A DNA stretch of 62,700 nucleotides. It comes from Deltaproteobacteria bacterium. GTDB taxonomy: Bacteria; Myxococcota_A; Polyangia; Haliangiales; SHYZ01. Positions 9,301 through 18,052 of the stretch are shown in pieces. The stretch spans positions 1-62,700 of the forward strand of contig JACQUZ010000150.1 of the NCBI GenBank assembly GCA_016210055.1. Direction: 5' to 3'. The notes under the pieces were generated by a model, which made no database searches, was not told where the DNA came from, and saw only the letters and a program-made list of their open reading frames with translations. Every line of letters begins with the position of its first letter. Positions within the stretch are counted from its first letter, which is position 1. The position numbers were made by a program, and so were the translations under genes.

Positions 9301-11079
9301 TTAAAGCGCGGGACCAGAGCCTGGGCCCAGCATCGCTTGCCGGATGACTGGGATGGGAGCGCAGCCATGACTCAAAAAGGCGTCGTGGAATTCCTTTAAT
9401 GCCCCTCGCTTGCCCGTCGCGTTTCGCCAATCCTCGTAGAGCTTCATGATCATGAGCTTTCCGAGCGTGTAGCTCACGTACATTGGATCGAATGTCCCGC
9501 GCATCGCCTGCTGCCTCGCGTTGGCAGGGTCCACGAATGCCTTGTCTTGAAAGAGCGAGGTGGCCTGCTCCACGGTCATCCTTTCCGCATGAAGCCCGAT
9601 AGCGACAAGGAACCGAGCGTTGCGGAGCAATGCCTCTTTGAGCTGGCCCACGCGAAGCCTTGGGTCTCCGTGGCCCATTCCCGCGTTCCACGCCATTTCT
9701 TCCGCGTAATGCGCCCACCCTTCTTCGTTGGAATACGTGCAGAAGCTCTTCAATATCCGGGAGGGATTCCTCTTGGAGTGGAGCGACTGCAGGAAATGCC
9801 CGGGCCAAAGCTCATGGATCGTCGTGAACAGAAGGTCGGCGCGCGGAATGAGGTACGCGGTCTGCTCTTCTTTCGACCAACTCGGGTCCGGCGGGCTAAT
9901 GTAATAAAAGCTCGACAATCGCTTGGTCTCGAACACCCCGGCGGCAGACAAGAACGCCGCGTTCCAGCGCATGAACGGCGGGCTCTCCTGGACCTCCGCG
10001 AGGTCCTCGCTCGGAATCGTGACAAGGTCCTTCTCGACGAGGAACTGGCGCGCTTCCTGGGCCTGGCGGGTAGCTAGCTCGAGCACTTCACCTGGTGCCG
10101 GACGCACCTCTGCCGCTTCCAGCACGACCCCTCGCATGCTCTTCTTTGCGTCAATGGACCGCGCTGCCTCTTTCATGGCGCGCAGGTTTCGATCCAGGTC
10201 AGCGGACGCGATCCTCTTGAGATCAGCGAGGCGGATTGTCAGCCCCTGTGTCTCCGAGAGCATGCGAAGGAATCGGTCTTCGCCGAGGGCAAAGTCGGAG
10301 GTCGCCGCGCTGCGACGGGAACCGAGGAACCGCTCGAAGTCCGTGAGCTCCTCGGCCATTGACGCGAGGGCTTGTGCAAGATCCCGAGCAAGCGGTTCCT
10401 CGGTCACGGAGGCCATTGCCTTGGGGATGTCAACCCGAACGAAGTCAGTGGCGCCAGCAACTTGCGCGAGCGTGGTCTCGAGCCAGGGGAGCGGGACTCG
10501 GTCTTCCAGGTTCAAGCGGGCCTGCCCGAGATAGGCAGAAGCCGCTCGACATGCGTGAATGATTGCTAGGGCTCGCTCTTCGATTGGCCTGTAATCACGG
10601 CTAATGTACGGGGACAAGTCGAGCGCCTCGAGGTAATAACGGGGATTCCTCCATGGGCTCCGCATGACCTCCAGGTCGAACAGCTCCTTGCGGATCTCTT
10701 GCATGATGACCGCGTGCTCCACGCGTGCCATGGCGGAGAGCTTCTCCGGTGGGAATCTCTCGAAGGCCTTCCTTGCTCGGTGGAGTCGTGCCATCTCGCT
10801 CGCAATGGCTTGCGGCGAGCGGTCGGGTAATTGACCGTCGTAGCGGTGGTGCCCGAGCGAGATCCCCATCGCCGGGCGAAAGTCGAAATACGCCCAGTAG
10901 AAGGCCTCTGCCTCCCTTTCGAACTCCATCTCGAGAGGTGTCCGTGGGCCTGCATGGGGCATGAGTCCAGGCGCGACGGATCCTGCCGGGCCACAAGCGG
11001 CGCCGACAAGGACATGAATCAACATGGACCAAGCGAACCATCGCTGCATCGCGGTCGCACTGTACTTGCGTGGGGCCAA
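9301..11079 (-). CDS. DUF885 family putative metal-dependent hydrolase, lipoprotein-like
   Basis: Predicted exported hydrolase of the DUF885 family, 592 residues. The diagnostic motif HELWPGH is at residues 422-428, inside a helical fold typical of this family, which is related to zinc carboxypeptidase/oligopeptidase-like enzymes. The N-terminus (WFAWSMLIHVLVG then AAC) looks like a lipoprotein signal, so the protein probably sits in the periplasmic leaflet. Two starts are possible: TTG at 11079, preceded by GGAGTGAGG about 10 bases upstream, or ATG at 11049, which has no clear Shine-Dalgarno. It lies upstream of the gluzincin-propeller-barrel gene on the same strand and may work with it on envelope peptides; this link is inference from position. 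Confidence 0.85.
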   Translation of the reverse strand: MAPRKYSATAMQRWFAWSMLIHVLVGAACGPAGSVAPGLMPHAGPRTPLEMEFEREAEAFYWAYFDFRPAMGISLGHHRYDGQLPDRSPQAIASEMARLHRARKAFERFPPEKLSAMARVEHAVIMQEIRKELFDLEVMRSPWRNPRYYLEALDLSPYISRDYRPIEERALAIIHACRAASAYLGQARLNLEDRVPLPWLETTLAQVAGATDFVRVDIPKAMASVTEEPLARDLAQALASMAEELTDFERFLGSRRSAATSDFALGEDRFLRMLSETQGLTIRLADLKRIASADLDRNLRAMKEAARSIDAKKSMRGVVLEAAEVRPAPGEVLELATRQAQEARQFLVEKDLVTIPSEDLAEVQESPPFMRWNAAFLSAAGVFETKRLSSFYYISPPDPSWSKEEQTAYLIPRADLLFTTIHELWPGHFLQSLHSKRNPSRILKSFCTYSNEEGWAHYAEEMAWNAGMGHGDPRLRVGQLKEALLRNARFLVAIGLHAERMTVEQATSLFQDKAFVDPANARQQAMRGTFDPMYVSYTLGKLMIMKLYEDWRNATGKRGALKEFHDAFLSHGCAPIPVIRQAMLGPGSGPAL

Positions 11080-11264
11080 GACGGCAATGCCTCACTCCCG
11101 CCACGCCCGCGCCTCATTACCGCTGCGAGGAAGAAACCGCCAAGAAAATGACACGCGTGGAATCAAGGGAATCAAGGGCTCGATCGCACGGATCTCTTGG
11201 CCTCGCCATGCTCGCCGCTGTTTCGGTTGATCCGATTGACGACTCGGAAGTAACATATTTCGGG

Positions 11265-11273
11265 TGCTAAATT
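11265..11273 (+). promoter_or_regulatory. Extended -10 element TGCTAAATT upstream of BMP lipoprotein
   Basis: TG-C-TAAATT lies in an AT-richer stretch about 50 bases before the ATG at 11325. It matches similar TG-N-TA boxes found before other genes here. A TTGACG at 11236 is too far away to be its -35 partner. Confidence 0.3.
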
Positions 11274-11324
11274 GGTATTAGTAATGCGGTGCGCGGGGGG
11301 CGCATCGCTTGCGGGGAGGGCAAC

Positions 11325-12356
11325 ATGAGGGCGTTCTTCTCTTGTCATGCAGTGCGCATCACGTTCGTTTCCACCGTCTTGTTGGCGTGTCAATCTGAGG
11401 AGACCGAGAAGCTCAAGGTGGGCCTCGTCACCGACAACGTCGTCGCGGACAACACGTACAACGCGCTTGCCGTGGAGGGCTGCAAGAAGGCGGCCGCGGA
11501 GTTCAAGCTCACGTTCGACTTCATCGAAAACCTCGTCCCCGACACGTACATGAAGAACATCGGCTTCTTTGGGGATCGAAAGTACGATCACGTGTTGACG
11601 CTCGCGTTCACAGCGGGAGAAGCCACCCAGGCTGCCGCAGAGAAATACCCGGGGACCCATTTCTCGATCCTCGATTTCCAGTATACGGACTATCCGACGA
11701 GCAACTTGAACGGCGTTGCCTTCCGCGAGGACCAAGGCGGATTCCTGGCCGGCATCATCGCCGCGCAGCTCACCCAATCCAAGGTCGTGGGGTGCGTGGG
11801 TGGCATGGAAATCCCAGCCATCTTTCGCTTCTGCAACGGCTTCGCGCAAGGCGTGCGCCACGCCTGCAAGGAGTGCGAGGCCATCACCGACTTCGCAGGC
11901 TCGTTCGGCAGCACGGCCGACGGCGAGCTCTCGGCCCAGCGACTCCTGGACAAGAAGGTGGACGTGATCTTCCAGGCAGCAGGACTCACGGGAAGTGGTG
12001 CAATCCTTTACGCCGCCAAGAAAGGCGCGTGGGTAATCGGCGTGGATCAAGACGAGTACTTCACCACCTTCAAGGGAGGCGAAGAGCCGAGCGCGAAGAA
12101 GCTCCTCTCCAGCATCATCAAGCGCATCGACGTGGCCGCCTACCAGACCATCAAGAGAACGGTCGACGACACGTTCGAACGCGGCTCGGTGACTTTCGGC
12201 ATGAAGGAGGACGCCTTTGCCGCCGCGCCGTTCCATGACGCGGCGACCGCGGTCCCCGCTGGGCTCCAGGCAGCCCTCGATGATGCACGCAAGAAGCTCG
12301 CCGACGGAACGCTCGACACGGGCGTGGACCCACAGACGGGCTTGCTCAAGAAATAG
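11325..12356 (+). CDS. BMP family periplasmic-binding lipoprotein
   Basis: Substrate-binding lipoprotein of the basic membrane protein (BMP/Med) family, 343 residues; relatives bind purine nucleosides for ABC import. The ATG at 11325 is chosen over the upstream in-frame GTG (11289) because GGGGAGGG sits 4 bases before it. A signal peptide ends in the lipobox VLLAC followed by a Ser/Glu-rich tether. The body begins KVGLVTDN and has two Rossmann-like lobes; family landmarks include the FREDQGGFLAG segment, an SFGSTADG segment and VIGVDQDEY near the C-terminus. There are no permease or ATPase genes next to it. Instead a TonB-dependent receptor follows after 33 bases, suggesting a joint operon for outer-membrane capture of the same ligand. 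Ligand identity is not determinable from sequence. Confidence 0.88.
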   Translation: MRAFFSCHAVRITFVSTVLLACQSEETEKLKVGLVTDNVVADNTYNALAVEGCKKAAAEFKLTFDFIENLVPDTYMKNIGFFGDRKYDHVLTLAFTAGEATQAAAEKYPGTHFSILDFQYTDYPTSNLNGVAFREDQGGFLAGIIAAQLTQSKVVGCVGGMEIPAIFRFCNGFAQGVRHACKECEAITDFAGSFGSTADGELSAQRLLDKKVDVIFQAAGLTGSGAILYAAKKGAWVIGVDQDEYFTTFKGGEEPSAKKLLSSIIKRIDVAAYQTIKRTVDDTFERGSVTFGMKEDAFAAAPFHDAATAVPAGLQAALDDARKKLADGTLDTGVDPQTGLLKK

Positions 12357-12389
12357 GATTTCAGCGCCCTCTCGTTGCTCAGGTGCAAC

Positions 12390-14426
12390 GTGCGCGTGCG
12401 AATTTTCGCCATCGTGGCCGCAGCCCTGCCGAGCCTCCCAAGCCCGGGCGCGCTCGCGTCCCCGGATCTCAACGAATCGGTCGTGAGCGCCGGCGACATC
12501 GTGGCTCTCGATCTCGAGGAGCTGCTCCTCGTCAAGCAAATCACCGTGTCGTCGTCAAAGGAGGAGAACGTCTTCACGTCTCCATCCACGGTGACGGTCA
12601 TCGACCGGAAGACCATCGAGCTCTACGGCTTCACGTCAGTCGCCGAGGCCGTGTCCACTCTTGCTGGCGTGAGCGTGCAGCGCACGTCCCTCATGCGGGA
12701 CATCCCGACGGTGAGGGGTGTCCTCCAGGACCATTACACAAACAAGGTGCTCGTCTTGATCGACGGCACCCCCTCGTGGATGGCCAACACCGGCGAGGGA
12801 AACATCAATCGAGTGTCGATTGACGACGTGGAGCGAATCGAGGTCTTAAGGGGTCCCGCATCCGTCGTCCACGGCACCAATGCATACTCTGGATCCATTA
12901 ACCTCGTGCTTCGCCGCGCGCAGGCGCCTGCCCAGGAAGGCTCGAGCCAAGGCGGACAGGTACGCACGGGCGTGGGGAACGAAGGGTACCTCACCACCGG
13001 TGGTCATTACCGCTACGCGAAGAATGGGCTCTCTCTATTCGTCTCTGCCGCAGGAGGCAAGGACAAGGGGGTCGATTGGGTTTTCCTGGACGGCGCAGGC
13101 ACGTCGGGCCACGTCAGAGATTTCATCGAGAGCAGCAGCGTGTCCTTGCGGCTCGAGCTCGAAGGCACGCGAAGCCGCCACCGCGTGCTCCTCAACGGGT
13201 ATTCAGGCCGTGAGGGGTTCCTGGGCGTGGTGCCGGAGTTCCGGAAAGGGGCCGGAGGTCAGCAAGAGCGCTCGGGGTACCTCGTGAGCTATCAGCTCGG
13301 CGTTCCCTTGGGAGAGAAGCTGGAGCTGCGAGGCGGGGTAACCTTCGATTGGAACCACCGAAGCTTCCCCAGAACGGGGGACACGCTCGTCCGCTCCGAC
13401 TCGACCGGATATCGAACCCAGGGGCTCATCCAAGCGCTCGTCCGGGCGCGTGACTGGCTTCACCTTGAGCTGGGAACGGACCTGGACCTTCGCCATTCCG
13501 TGGAGGACAATACGAATGACGTTCTTCGTGGTTCCGTGCTCAACAGCAACAACATGAACGGGCGCACGGTCCGCGAGTTCTCCGTCTTGGCCCAAGCCGA
13601 GATCGACGGTCGGAGCCTCGCGAGCGAGCTCCCCGCCAGCACGCTCGTCGGCGTTCGGTACACGCAAAACGAGATCTCGTCCTCGAACCTGTCGCTACGC
13701 TGGACCCTCGCCTTCAATCCGGCGCAGAACTCGAGCCTCAAGTTGCTCCTGGGCCAGTCGTTCCGAGCGCCAACGCTCTTTGAGTTCTATTACGAGTCCC
13801 CCACGGCGACCATGGCGATCTACGGGAATACTGGGTTGAAGGCAGAGACGAGCACTTCCGTCGAGCTCTCGTATCTCTTGGCCCTCGGCAAGTTCTACGC
13901 GCAGGTCGCAGGTTACTACGCAGCGTACAACCGCAGAATTCACGCGGAGCGGCGATTTCCAGGCGACCCCAACGATAAGTCCTTGGAATACGTGAACGGG
14001 GAACCGTTCGCAGGTTGGGGCGCGGAGGTGGAGCTCAAGTTCCAAGACGTGAAGTCATTGGACGCTTTTCTGAATTACACCTTGATCGAGGACGCGGGCG
14101 CCCAGGAGAAAGCCGACTCATCCAACTTCGGATTCGTCCCGAAGCACCAGGTGTCGCTCGGCCTGGCCCGAGAGATCGGTCCCTTCTCCCTCTCGTCGGT
14201 CACGAACTACGTTTCCAAGCGGAACGGGCCCACGGAGGAGCTGGGGGCACAGCTCACCCTCGACCTGAGCCTGTCGTTCCGCTCCGGCGTTGGACAGCAC
14301 GTGTTTTCAGCCAAGAACGTGCTCGACGAAGCGGTTCAGATCCCTTCGTACACCGATCCAGCGATCAACTCGTATCCCTCTGGATACCGACGGCGTTTCC
14401 TATATTCGTTCAAGGCGGCATTCTAG
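12390..14426 (+). CDS. TonB-dependent outer-membrane receptor
   Basis: About 678 residues with signal peptide, plug and 22-stranded-barrel-like body. The plug includes the TVSSSKEE-type N-terminal segment, VTVIDRKTIE, the RGVLQDH region, and the conserved IEVLRGPASVVHGTNAYSGSI-like block around residues 145-170. The barrel ends in a terminal aromatic strand with Phe as last residue, as required for BAM-mediated insertion. GTG at 12390 is preferred (AGG six bases upstream; the signal peptide starts with MRVR); TTG at 12375 is the alternative. It directly follows the BMP lipoprotein gene. No TonB/ExbB/ExbD genes lie nearby. The substrate is unknown; by association it may be the ligand of the BMP protein. 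Confidence 0.92.
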   Translation: MRVRIFAIVAAALPSLPSPGALASPDLNESVVSAGDIVALDLEELLLVKQITVSSSKEENVFTSPSTVTVIDRKTIELYGFTSVAEAVSTLAGVSVQRTSLMRDIPTVRGVLQDHYTNKVLVLIDGTPSWMANTGEGNINRVSIDDVERIEVLRGPASVVHGTNAYSGSINLVLRRAQAPAQEGSSQGGQVRTGVGNEGYLTTGGHYRYAKNGLSLFVSAAGGKDKGVDWVFLDGAGTSGHVRDFIESSSVSLRLELEGTRSRHRVLLNGYSGREGFLGVVPEFRKGAGGQQERSGYLVSYQLGVPLGEKLELRGGVTFDWNHRSFPRTGDTLVRSDSTGYRTQGLIQALVRARDWLHLELGTDLDLRHSVEDNTNDVLRGSVLNSNNMNGRTVREFSVLAQAEIDGRSLASELPASTLVGVRYTQNEISSSNLSLRWTLAFNPAQNSSLKLLLGQSFRAPTLFEFYYESPTATMAIYGNTGLKAETSTSVELSYLLALGKFYAQVAGYYAAYNRRIHAERRFPGDPNDKSLEYVNGEPFAGWGAEVELKFQDVKSLDAFLNYTLIEDAGAQEKADSSNFGFVPKHQVSLGLAREIGPFSLSSVTNYVSKRNGPTEELGAQLTLDLSLSFRSGVGQHVFSAKNVLDEAVQIPSYTDPAINSYPSGYRRRFLYSFKAAF

Positions 14427-14443
14427 GCGCGCTCACCCGCCGC

Positions 14444-15079
14444 CTACCCCCTGCCACCAGGCCTGGGTGGGGGTGGCCTGGTGAACACCTGCTCCACGTC
14501 TCTCACCTCACGGATGGTGGCTTCCATCCGCTTGATCGCACGATCGGACATGTCGCAAATCCGCTGGAGCTGCCCCTCGCGGTCCGTGTTGCGGAGGAGC
14601 CATGTCGCGTTCATCAACGTGTTGAGTCGGTTGCGCATCTCGTGCGAGTAGAACGAGAGCCACCCGTCGCGGCGCTCCTTCTCAACGGCTCCGTGGGCCA
14701 TGAGGGCCCGCACGACGGCCTCGTCAAGGATGGCACGGAGGCGGCGACGCCCATGGCGCTCGCGCCCCCCCCGCGCTTCCATGGCTTCCTCCACGGACTG
14801 GCAGACAAGCAGGGCCTCACGCAAGAGGTCTGGTCCGGGAAGACCAGCCTCGGCCCAAGCTCGGCCCAAGTTCTCCGCTTCGGGCATGGGTAGGCGCCAC
14901 GTAGGTTCCTCGTCGCCAGCCAGGCTCGAGCGGAGGAGTTCTTCGACAAAGGTCCTGGCTTCTCGCGGTGCCAAGGGCTCGCCAGCCCGAGCGCCTTCGT
15001 GGGTGCCCTGACGGGACAGTATTTCGTCGACCACGTCGGGGCCGGGCTCAGGATCACCGACCTGCTCGTTGGGATTCAT
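14444..15079 (-). CDS. Histidine-kinase phosphoacceptor (DHp) domain protein lacking a catalytic domain
   Basis: A 211-residue soluble protein. Residues about 138-200 form a HisKA-like helical hairpin with an H-box, FYSHEMRN, in which His146 is the expected phosphoacceptor. The protein ends shortly after (PPPPRPGGRG), so the ATP-binding HATPase domain with N, G1 and G2 boxes is absent. Residues about 35-105 are helical and resemble RsbR-type N-terminal regions; that assignment is weak. The ATG at 15079 lies inside the 3' end of the heparinase gene (26-base overlap), so the two are co-transcribed and probably translationally coupled. It could be phosphorylated by another kinase, act as a phosphotransfer protein, or be a decayed kinase. 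The reading frame is intact, which argues against recent decay. Confidence 0.7.
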   Translation of the reverse strand: MNPNEQVGDPEPGPDVVDEILSRQGTHEGARAGEPLAPREARTFVEELLRSSLAGDEEPTWRLPMPEAENLGRAWAEAGLPGPDLLREALLVCQSVEEAMEARGGRERHGRRRLRAILDEAVVRALMAHGAVEKERRDGWLSFYSHEMRNRLNTLMNATWLLRNTDREGQLQRICDMSDRAIKRMEATIREVRDVEQVFTRPPPPRPGGRG

Positions 15080-17051
15080 CTACACGCCTCACTGCATGAC
15101 AGCCAACTTCCTCATCCAACACTGCTCGCGTGGAGTGGCGGCTCACCCGGGTGGTCAGAACCACCGGCAGCATGACCCGCCCCACTCGCCGCACGACCCA
15201 GGCAGGAACGACCACGCCATAGCGGGGGGACACAGCTGATCGATCCACCCTGAAGGGAGCCTCTGGCTCGGCCGCCTCGAGCCAGGCCACCGGGGAACCC
15301 TCCTGCCCCAGGCGCACGCGCCTGCCGATGATTTCCGGCGGCAACACCACCGGAAAACTCAGGCAGACCTCGTGCAGCGACCTGTCGCCAGGTCGCCCCG
15401 TCACCACATCGGTGAGCACCAGCTCCCCCTGCGACCTTGCAAAACGGACCTCTCGTCGGTGAATGGACCCTCTTGCCCGATAGCCCACATGCATGACGAC
15501 GCAGCACCACGTGTCTCCGTCGTCGTCGAGGGAAAGCAGGCGCGCGCGAGCACGGTCCGGAAGTGCGAACGGACGGGTCCCGAGGATCGGCGAGGGCTCG
15601 AGCCCGTCCACGCACGCGGTGGCGTGGGCGGCAACGCCACGGAAGCGATCGCGCAGGGCCCTCCTGCCCAGGTACAGGCCCGTGCCCGAATCAACGAGTA
15701 CCGGCCAGCCCCCCAGCCAAGCGGTGGCTGCCAGCGGGTCGTTGTGGGCGTGGCCTCCGGCTCCCCCTTGGCCGTGGGCTCCGGCGCGAACCGAGACCAT
15801 GTCACCGCCGAGGGATCCCTGCCTGGCCACGAAAAGGCCAAAGGATCGCGATGCCACTTCCCGAGGCCAAGGCCTAGTGGGTACGGCAGCGAATTTTCGG
15901 TAGCCCCGTGGCCCGGTTAGCCAGGCGGCCAACTCGGACCACGCGGTCCCTTCCAGTCGGGTGGTGTCACCGAAAAGCGACACGCCGAGGGGGGCAAGGC
16001 GCAGGACGTCACGCGGCTCCTGTACCGGAGGGGGGAGCACGCACGAGCTGTCGTCGTCGCCGACGCCGGGATCGCGCCCATCAGGAGTCATGGTAGACAG
16101 CAGCCAACCCAGCATGCCTTTCGCCGCCCGCCAAGCAGGTGGCAAAATGGGTTCCCCCTGGGCGCGGGCGCACGCGATCTCTGCGATCCATAGCTCGCAC
16201 GCGAAGCGCGAGTAGCCCGTCGAGGCCTCGGAACCGCCTCCGTCCGGCAAGACTTGGCGGCCGGCCTCACGCAGAAGTCCCGACCGGGCGCGCGCGCGAA
16301 ACGCCCGCGGCTCCCGCCCCAAAGCACCCAGCGCGACTCCGCACGCATGAAGCCCTACCAGCTCGCCGAGAAGGTGCGTGCCCGTCGCAAGACCATCCTC
16401 TTCCAGATGATCCCAAAGAAAGCGGCCGCACTCGAGAAGAAGGGTCGCGACAGCCATTAGGCCCGCCCTGGGGAGCAGGGCTGGCCGCGAAAGGAGGGTA
16501 GCGACCCAAAGGTTCCACGCACGTAGGGCCACCTCTAGTGGCGATTCCCATGCTGGCGCGGCAAAGCCCGGTCCCCGCGGCGGAGGGTTCGCCTGCTTCC
16601 ACGAGAGGACCCCGCGGCAAAACGCAGCGCACAGCTCCTCGCGGACAACGGAGGATCGGGCGAGACGAATCCCAATCCCAATCGAGACAAGACGCGCGAG
16701 CCGTGCTTCTTCCCAAGAAAGGCGGGGATCCTCACGACCAAGCGTGCGGTTGCAAAGGACCGTCTCGACGTCGTGCGCATTGGCAAGCGCCCTCTCGAGC
16801 GCACGAGACGAGCTTCCAGGAGACTGGGCGTCCAGTTGATGCCACCTCTGGTCATCATCTCCTTCCCACAGGGGCGACGGGGATCGAAGCAACGCCCAGG
16901 AAGCGCGCGCGATCTCTTCGTGCGAGAGAGGCCTCGGTCCGCGCCTCGGCATGGCGAGCGCCCGCGCCCGCCGCATGGAAGCCGCCGTGGTGCGGAGTCC
17001 GCCCACTGCCCTGGCCACGATGGCGGTCTCCCATATCTCACGGATGCCCAT
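15054..17051 (-). CDS. Heparinase II/III family polysaccharide lyase-like protein
   Basis: A 665-residue protein with the architecture of heparinase II/III and alginate-lyase-like enzymes: an alpha/alpha toroid in the first 370 residues and a beta-sandwich C-terminal half. Hallmarks are SEASTGYSRFACE near residue 275 (toroid catalytic region) and the GGAGGHAHNDP motif near residue 432, followed by WPVLVDSGTGLY, which matches the family's GHxHxD...DxGTxxY block. No signal peptide is obvious. ATG at 17051 is preferred over the in-frame TTG at 17069 because AAGGGG precedes it by 5 bases. It is divergent from a trypsin-like protease and overlaps the phosphoacceptor gene downstream. The role may be degradation of an acidic polysaccharide or of self-made slime; the substrate is not predictable. 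Confidence 0.82.
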   Translation of the reverse strand: MGIREIWETAIVARAVGGLRTTAASMRRARALAMPRRGPRPLSHEEIARASWALLRSPSPLWEGDDDQRWHQLDAQSPGSSSRALERALANAHDVETVLCNRTLGREDPRLSWEEARLARLVSIGIGIRLARSSVVREELCAAFCRGVLSWKQANPPPRGPGFAAPAWESPLEVALRAWNLWVATLLSRPALLPRAGLMAVATLLLECGRFLWDHLEEDGLATGTHLLGELVGLHACGVALGALGREPRAFRARARSGLLREAGRQVLPDGGGSEASTGYSRFACELWIAEIACARAQGEPILPPAWRAAKGMLGWLLSTMTPDGRDPGVGDDDSSCVLPPPVQEPRDVLRLAPLGVSLFGDTTRLEGTAWSELAAWLTGPRGYRKFAAVPTRPWPREVASRSFGLFVARQGSLGGDMVSVRAGAHGQGGAGGHAHNDPLAATAWLGGWPVLVDSGTGLYLGRRALRDRFRGVAAHATACVDGLEPSPILGTRPFALPDRARARLLSLDDDGDTWCCVVMHVGYRARGSIHRREVRFARSQGELVLTDVVTGRPGDRSLHEVCLSFPVVLPPEIIGRRVRLGQEGSPVAWLEAAEPEAPFRVDRSAVSPRYGVVVPAWVVRRVGRVMLPVVLTTRVSRHSTRAVLDEEVGCHAVRRVDESQRAGR

Positions 17052-17137
17052 CCATGCCCCTTGATCCAATCCGCATGCCAGCTACACGCTGACGGCGGTA
17101 GCTCTCAGCAATCCCTCCCTCATCGGGCCCTCGTCTC

Positions 17138-17941
17138 TTGCGGGATTCGGCGGTTGTTGGCACCGTAGGAGAAGTGCTCGCTTTCAGCTTTGGTCAGGCT
17201 CCTCGGTCCTACCTGCTGCCCGTCGCCCTGTCGGTCTTGGTGCTGATGCTTTCGACGATGGCCTCTGGCGACAGGCCCGCGCGCCCCGTGGCATCCCAGG
17301 GCGTGGCTGGGCCCGCACCACACGTTGCCCCCGACCCCGAGGAGGTCCCGCGAGCCGTGGAACGTATCCTGCGGGTGAGCGTGTCCCTGGAAAGCAATGG
17401 CGTGTACGGCGCCGGTTTCCTGATCGATCCACATCGCGGGCTCATCCTCACGAGCTACCACGTGGTCGAGGACATGCAGGCCCCGAGAGCCTCCATGCGG
17501 GACGGCCGAAGGTCATCAGCCCAGGTGATCGCGACCGACCGGGCTCTCGACGTCGCGCTCCTCTCTGCAGAAGGCCTAAAGTCTCCGCACATTCCCCCTC
17601 CACAACTGGTAGACGCCGCCAGGTTGCGGCCTGGTGAGGAGGTCTTTGCCGTAGGATCCCCCCGCAAGCTCCCGTTCACAGTAAGTCGTGGCATCGTGTC
17701 CTTCGTCGAGCGGGAAATGGAGGATGGCCGCTACCTGCAACTCGACATGGCCATCAACGACGGCAACTCGGGTGGCCCGGTATTCACGCGCCACGGCGAG
17801 CTCGTAGGCATGATGTCGTTCATCCTGCGCCGTGCCCAAGGTCTCGCGTTTGCGTTGCCAGTGACCGCCGCCACGCGCGCGTTCCCGTCCGTGCTGAACG
17901 ACGCATCAACTTCCCAGGTGCACGAACCGAGGGTGCCCTAA
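17138..17941 (+). CDS. Trypsin-like serine protease (S1/HtrA-like fold, no PDZ)
   Basis: A 267-residue protease with an N-terminal membrane or signal segment (PRSYLLPVALSVLVLML). The catalytic triad is visible: His108 in TSYHVVED, Asp138 in DRALDVALL and Ser211 in GNSGGPV (numbering from 17138). The domain resembles the protease part of HtrA/DegP but lacks a PDZ domain; the C-terminus is short and ends 30 residues after the final strand. The start is uncertain: TTG at 17138 has no Shine-Dalgarno, and GTG at 17174 has AGGAG only two bases upstream. The last 36 bases overlap, on the opposite strand, the end of the small membrane protein gene at 17906-18052. Likely acts in the periplasm; the target is unknown. 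Confidence 0.85.
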   Translation: MRDSAVVGTVGEVLAFSFGQAPRSYLLPVALSVLVLMLSTMASGDRPARPVASQGVAGPAPHVAPDPEEVPRAVERILRVSVSLESNGVYGAGFLIDPHRGLILTSYHVVEDMQAPRASMRDGRRSSAQVIATDRALDVALLSAEGLKSPHIPPPQLVDAARLRPGEEVFAVGSPRKLPFTVSRGIVSFVEREMEDGRYLQLDMAINDGNSGGPVFTRHGELVGMMSFILRRAQGLAFALPVTAATRAFPSVLNDASTSQVHEPRVP

Positions 17942-18052
17942 CCGCAAGCGGCGCTCCGCAGCACGCGCAGCAATCAGAGAGCGCGGCCATTCCCACGCCA
18001 CGTACGTGATGAGCCCCAGTGGGACCACAATCGCGCGCAGAGCACGAGTCAC
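17906..18052 (-). CDS. Small single-span membrane protein coupled to receiver protein
   Basis: A 48-residue reading frame not resembling any family I recognise. It has a strong Shine-Dalgarno (GAGAGGAGG with the core GGAGG 7 bases before the start), begins with GTG at 18052, and overlaps the stop of the upstream receiver gene as GTGA, the classic coupling arrangement. The first 22 residues (RAIVVPLGLITYVAW) form one transmembrane helix, followed by a basic amphipathic tail rich in Arg and Ala. The 3' end runs 36 bases into the opposing protease gene. It could anchor the receiver protein at the membrane or be an independent small membrane protein. Support is ribosome-binding site, coupling and composition only. 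Confidence 0.5.
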   Translation of the reverse strand: MTRALRAIVVPLGLITYVAWEWPRSLIAARAAERRLRLGHPRFVHLGS

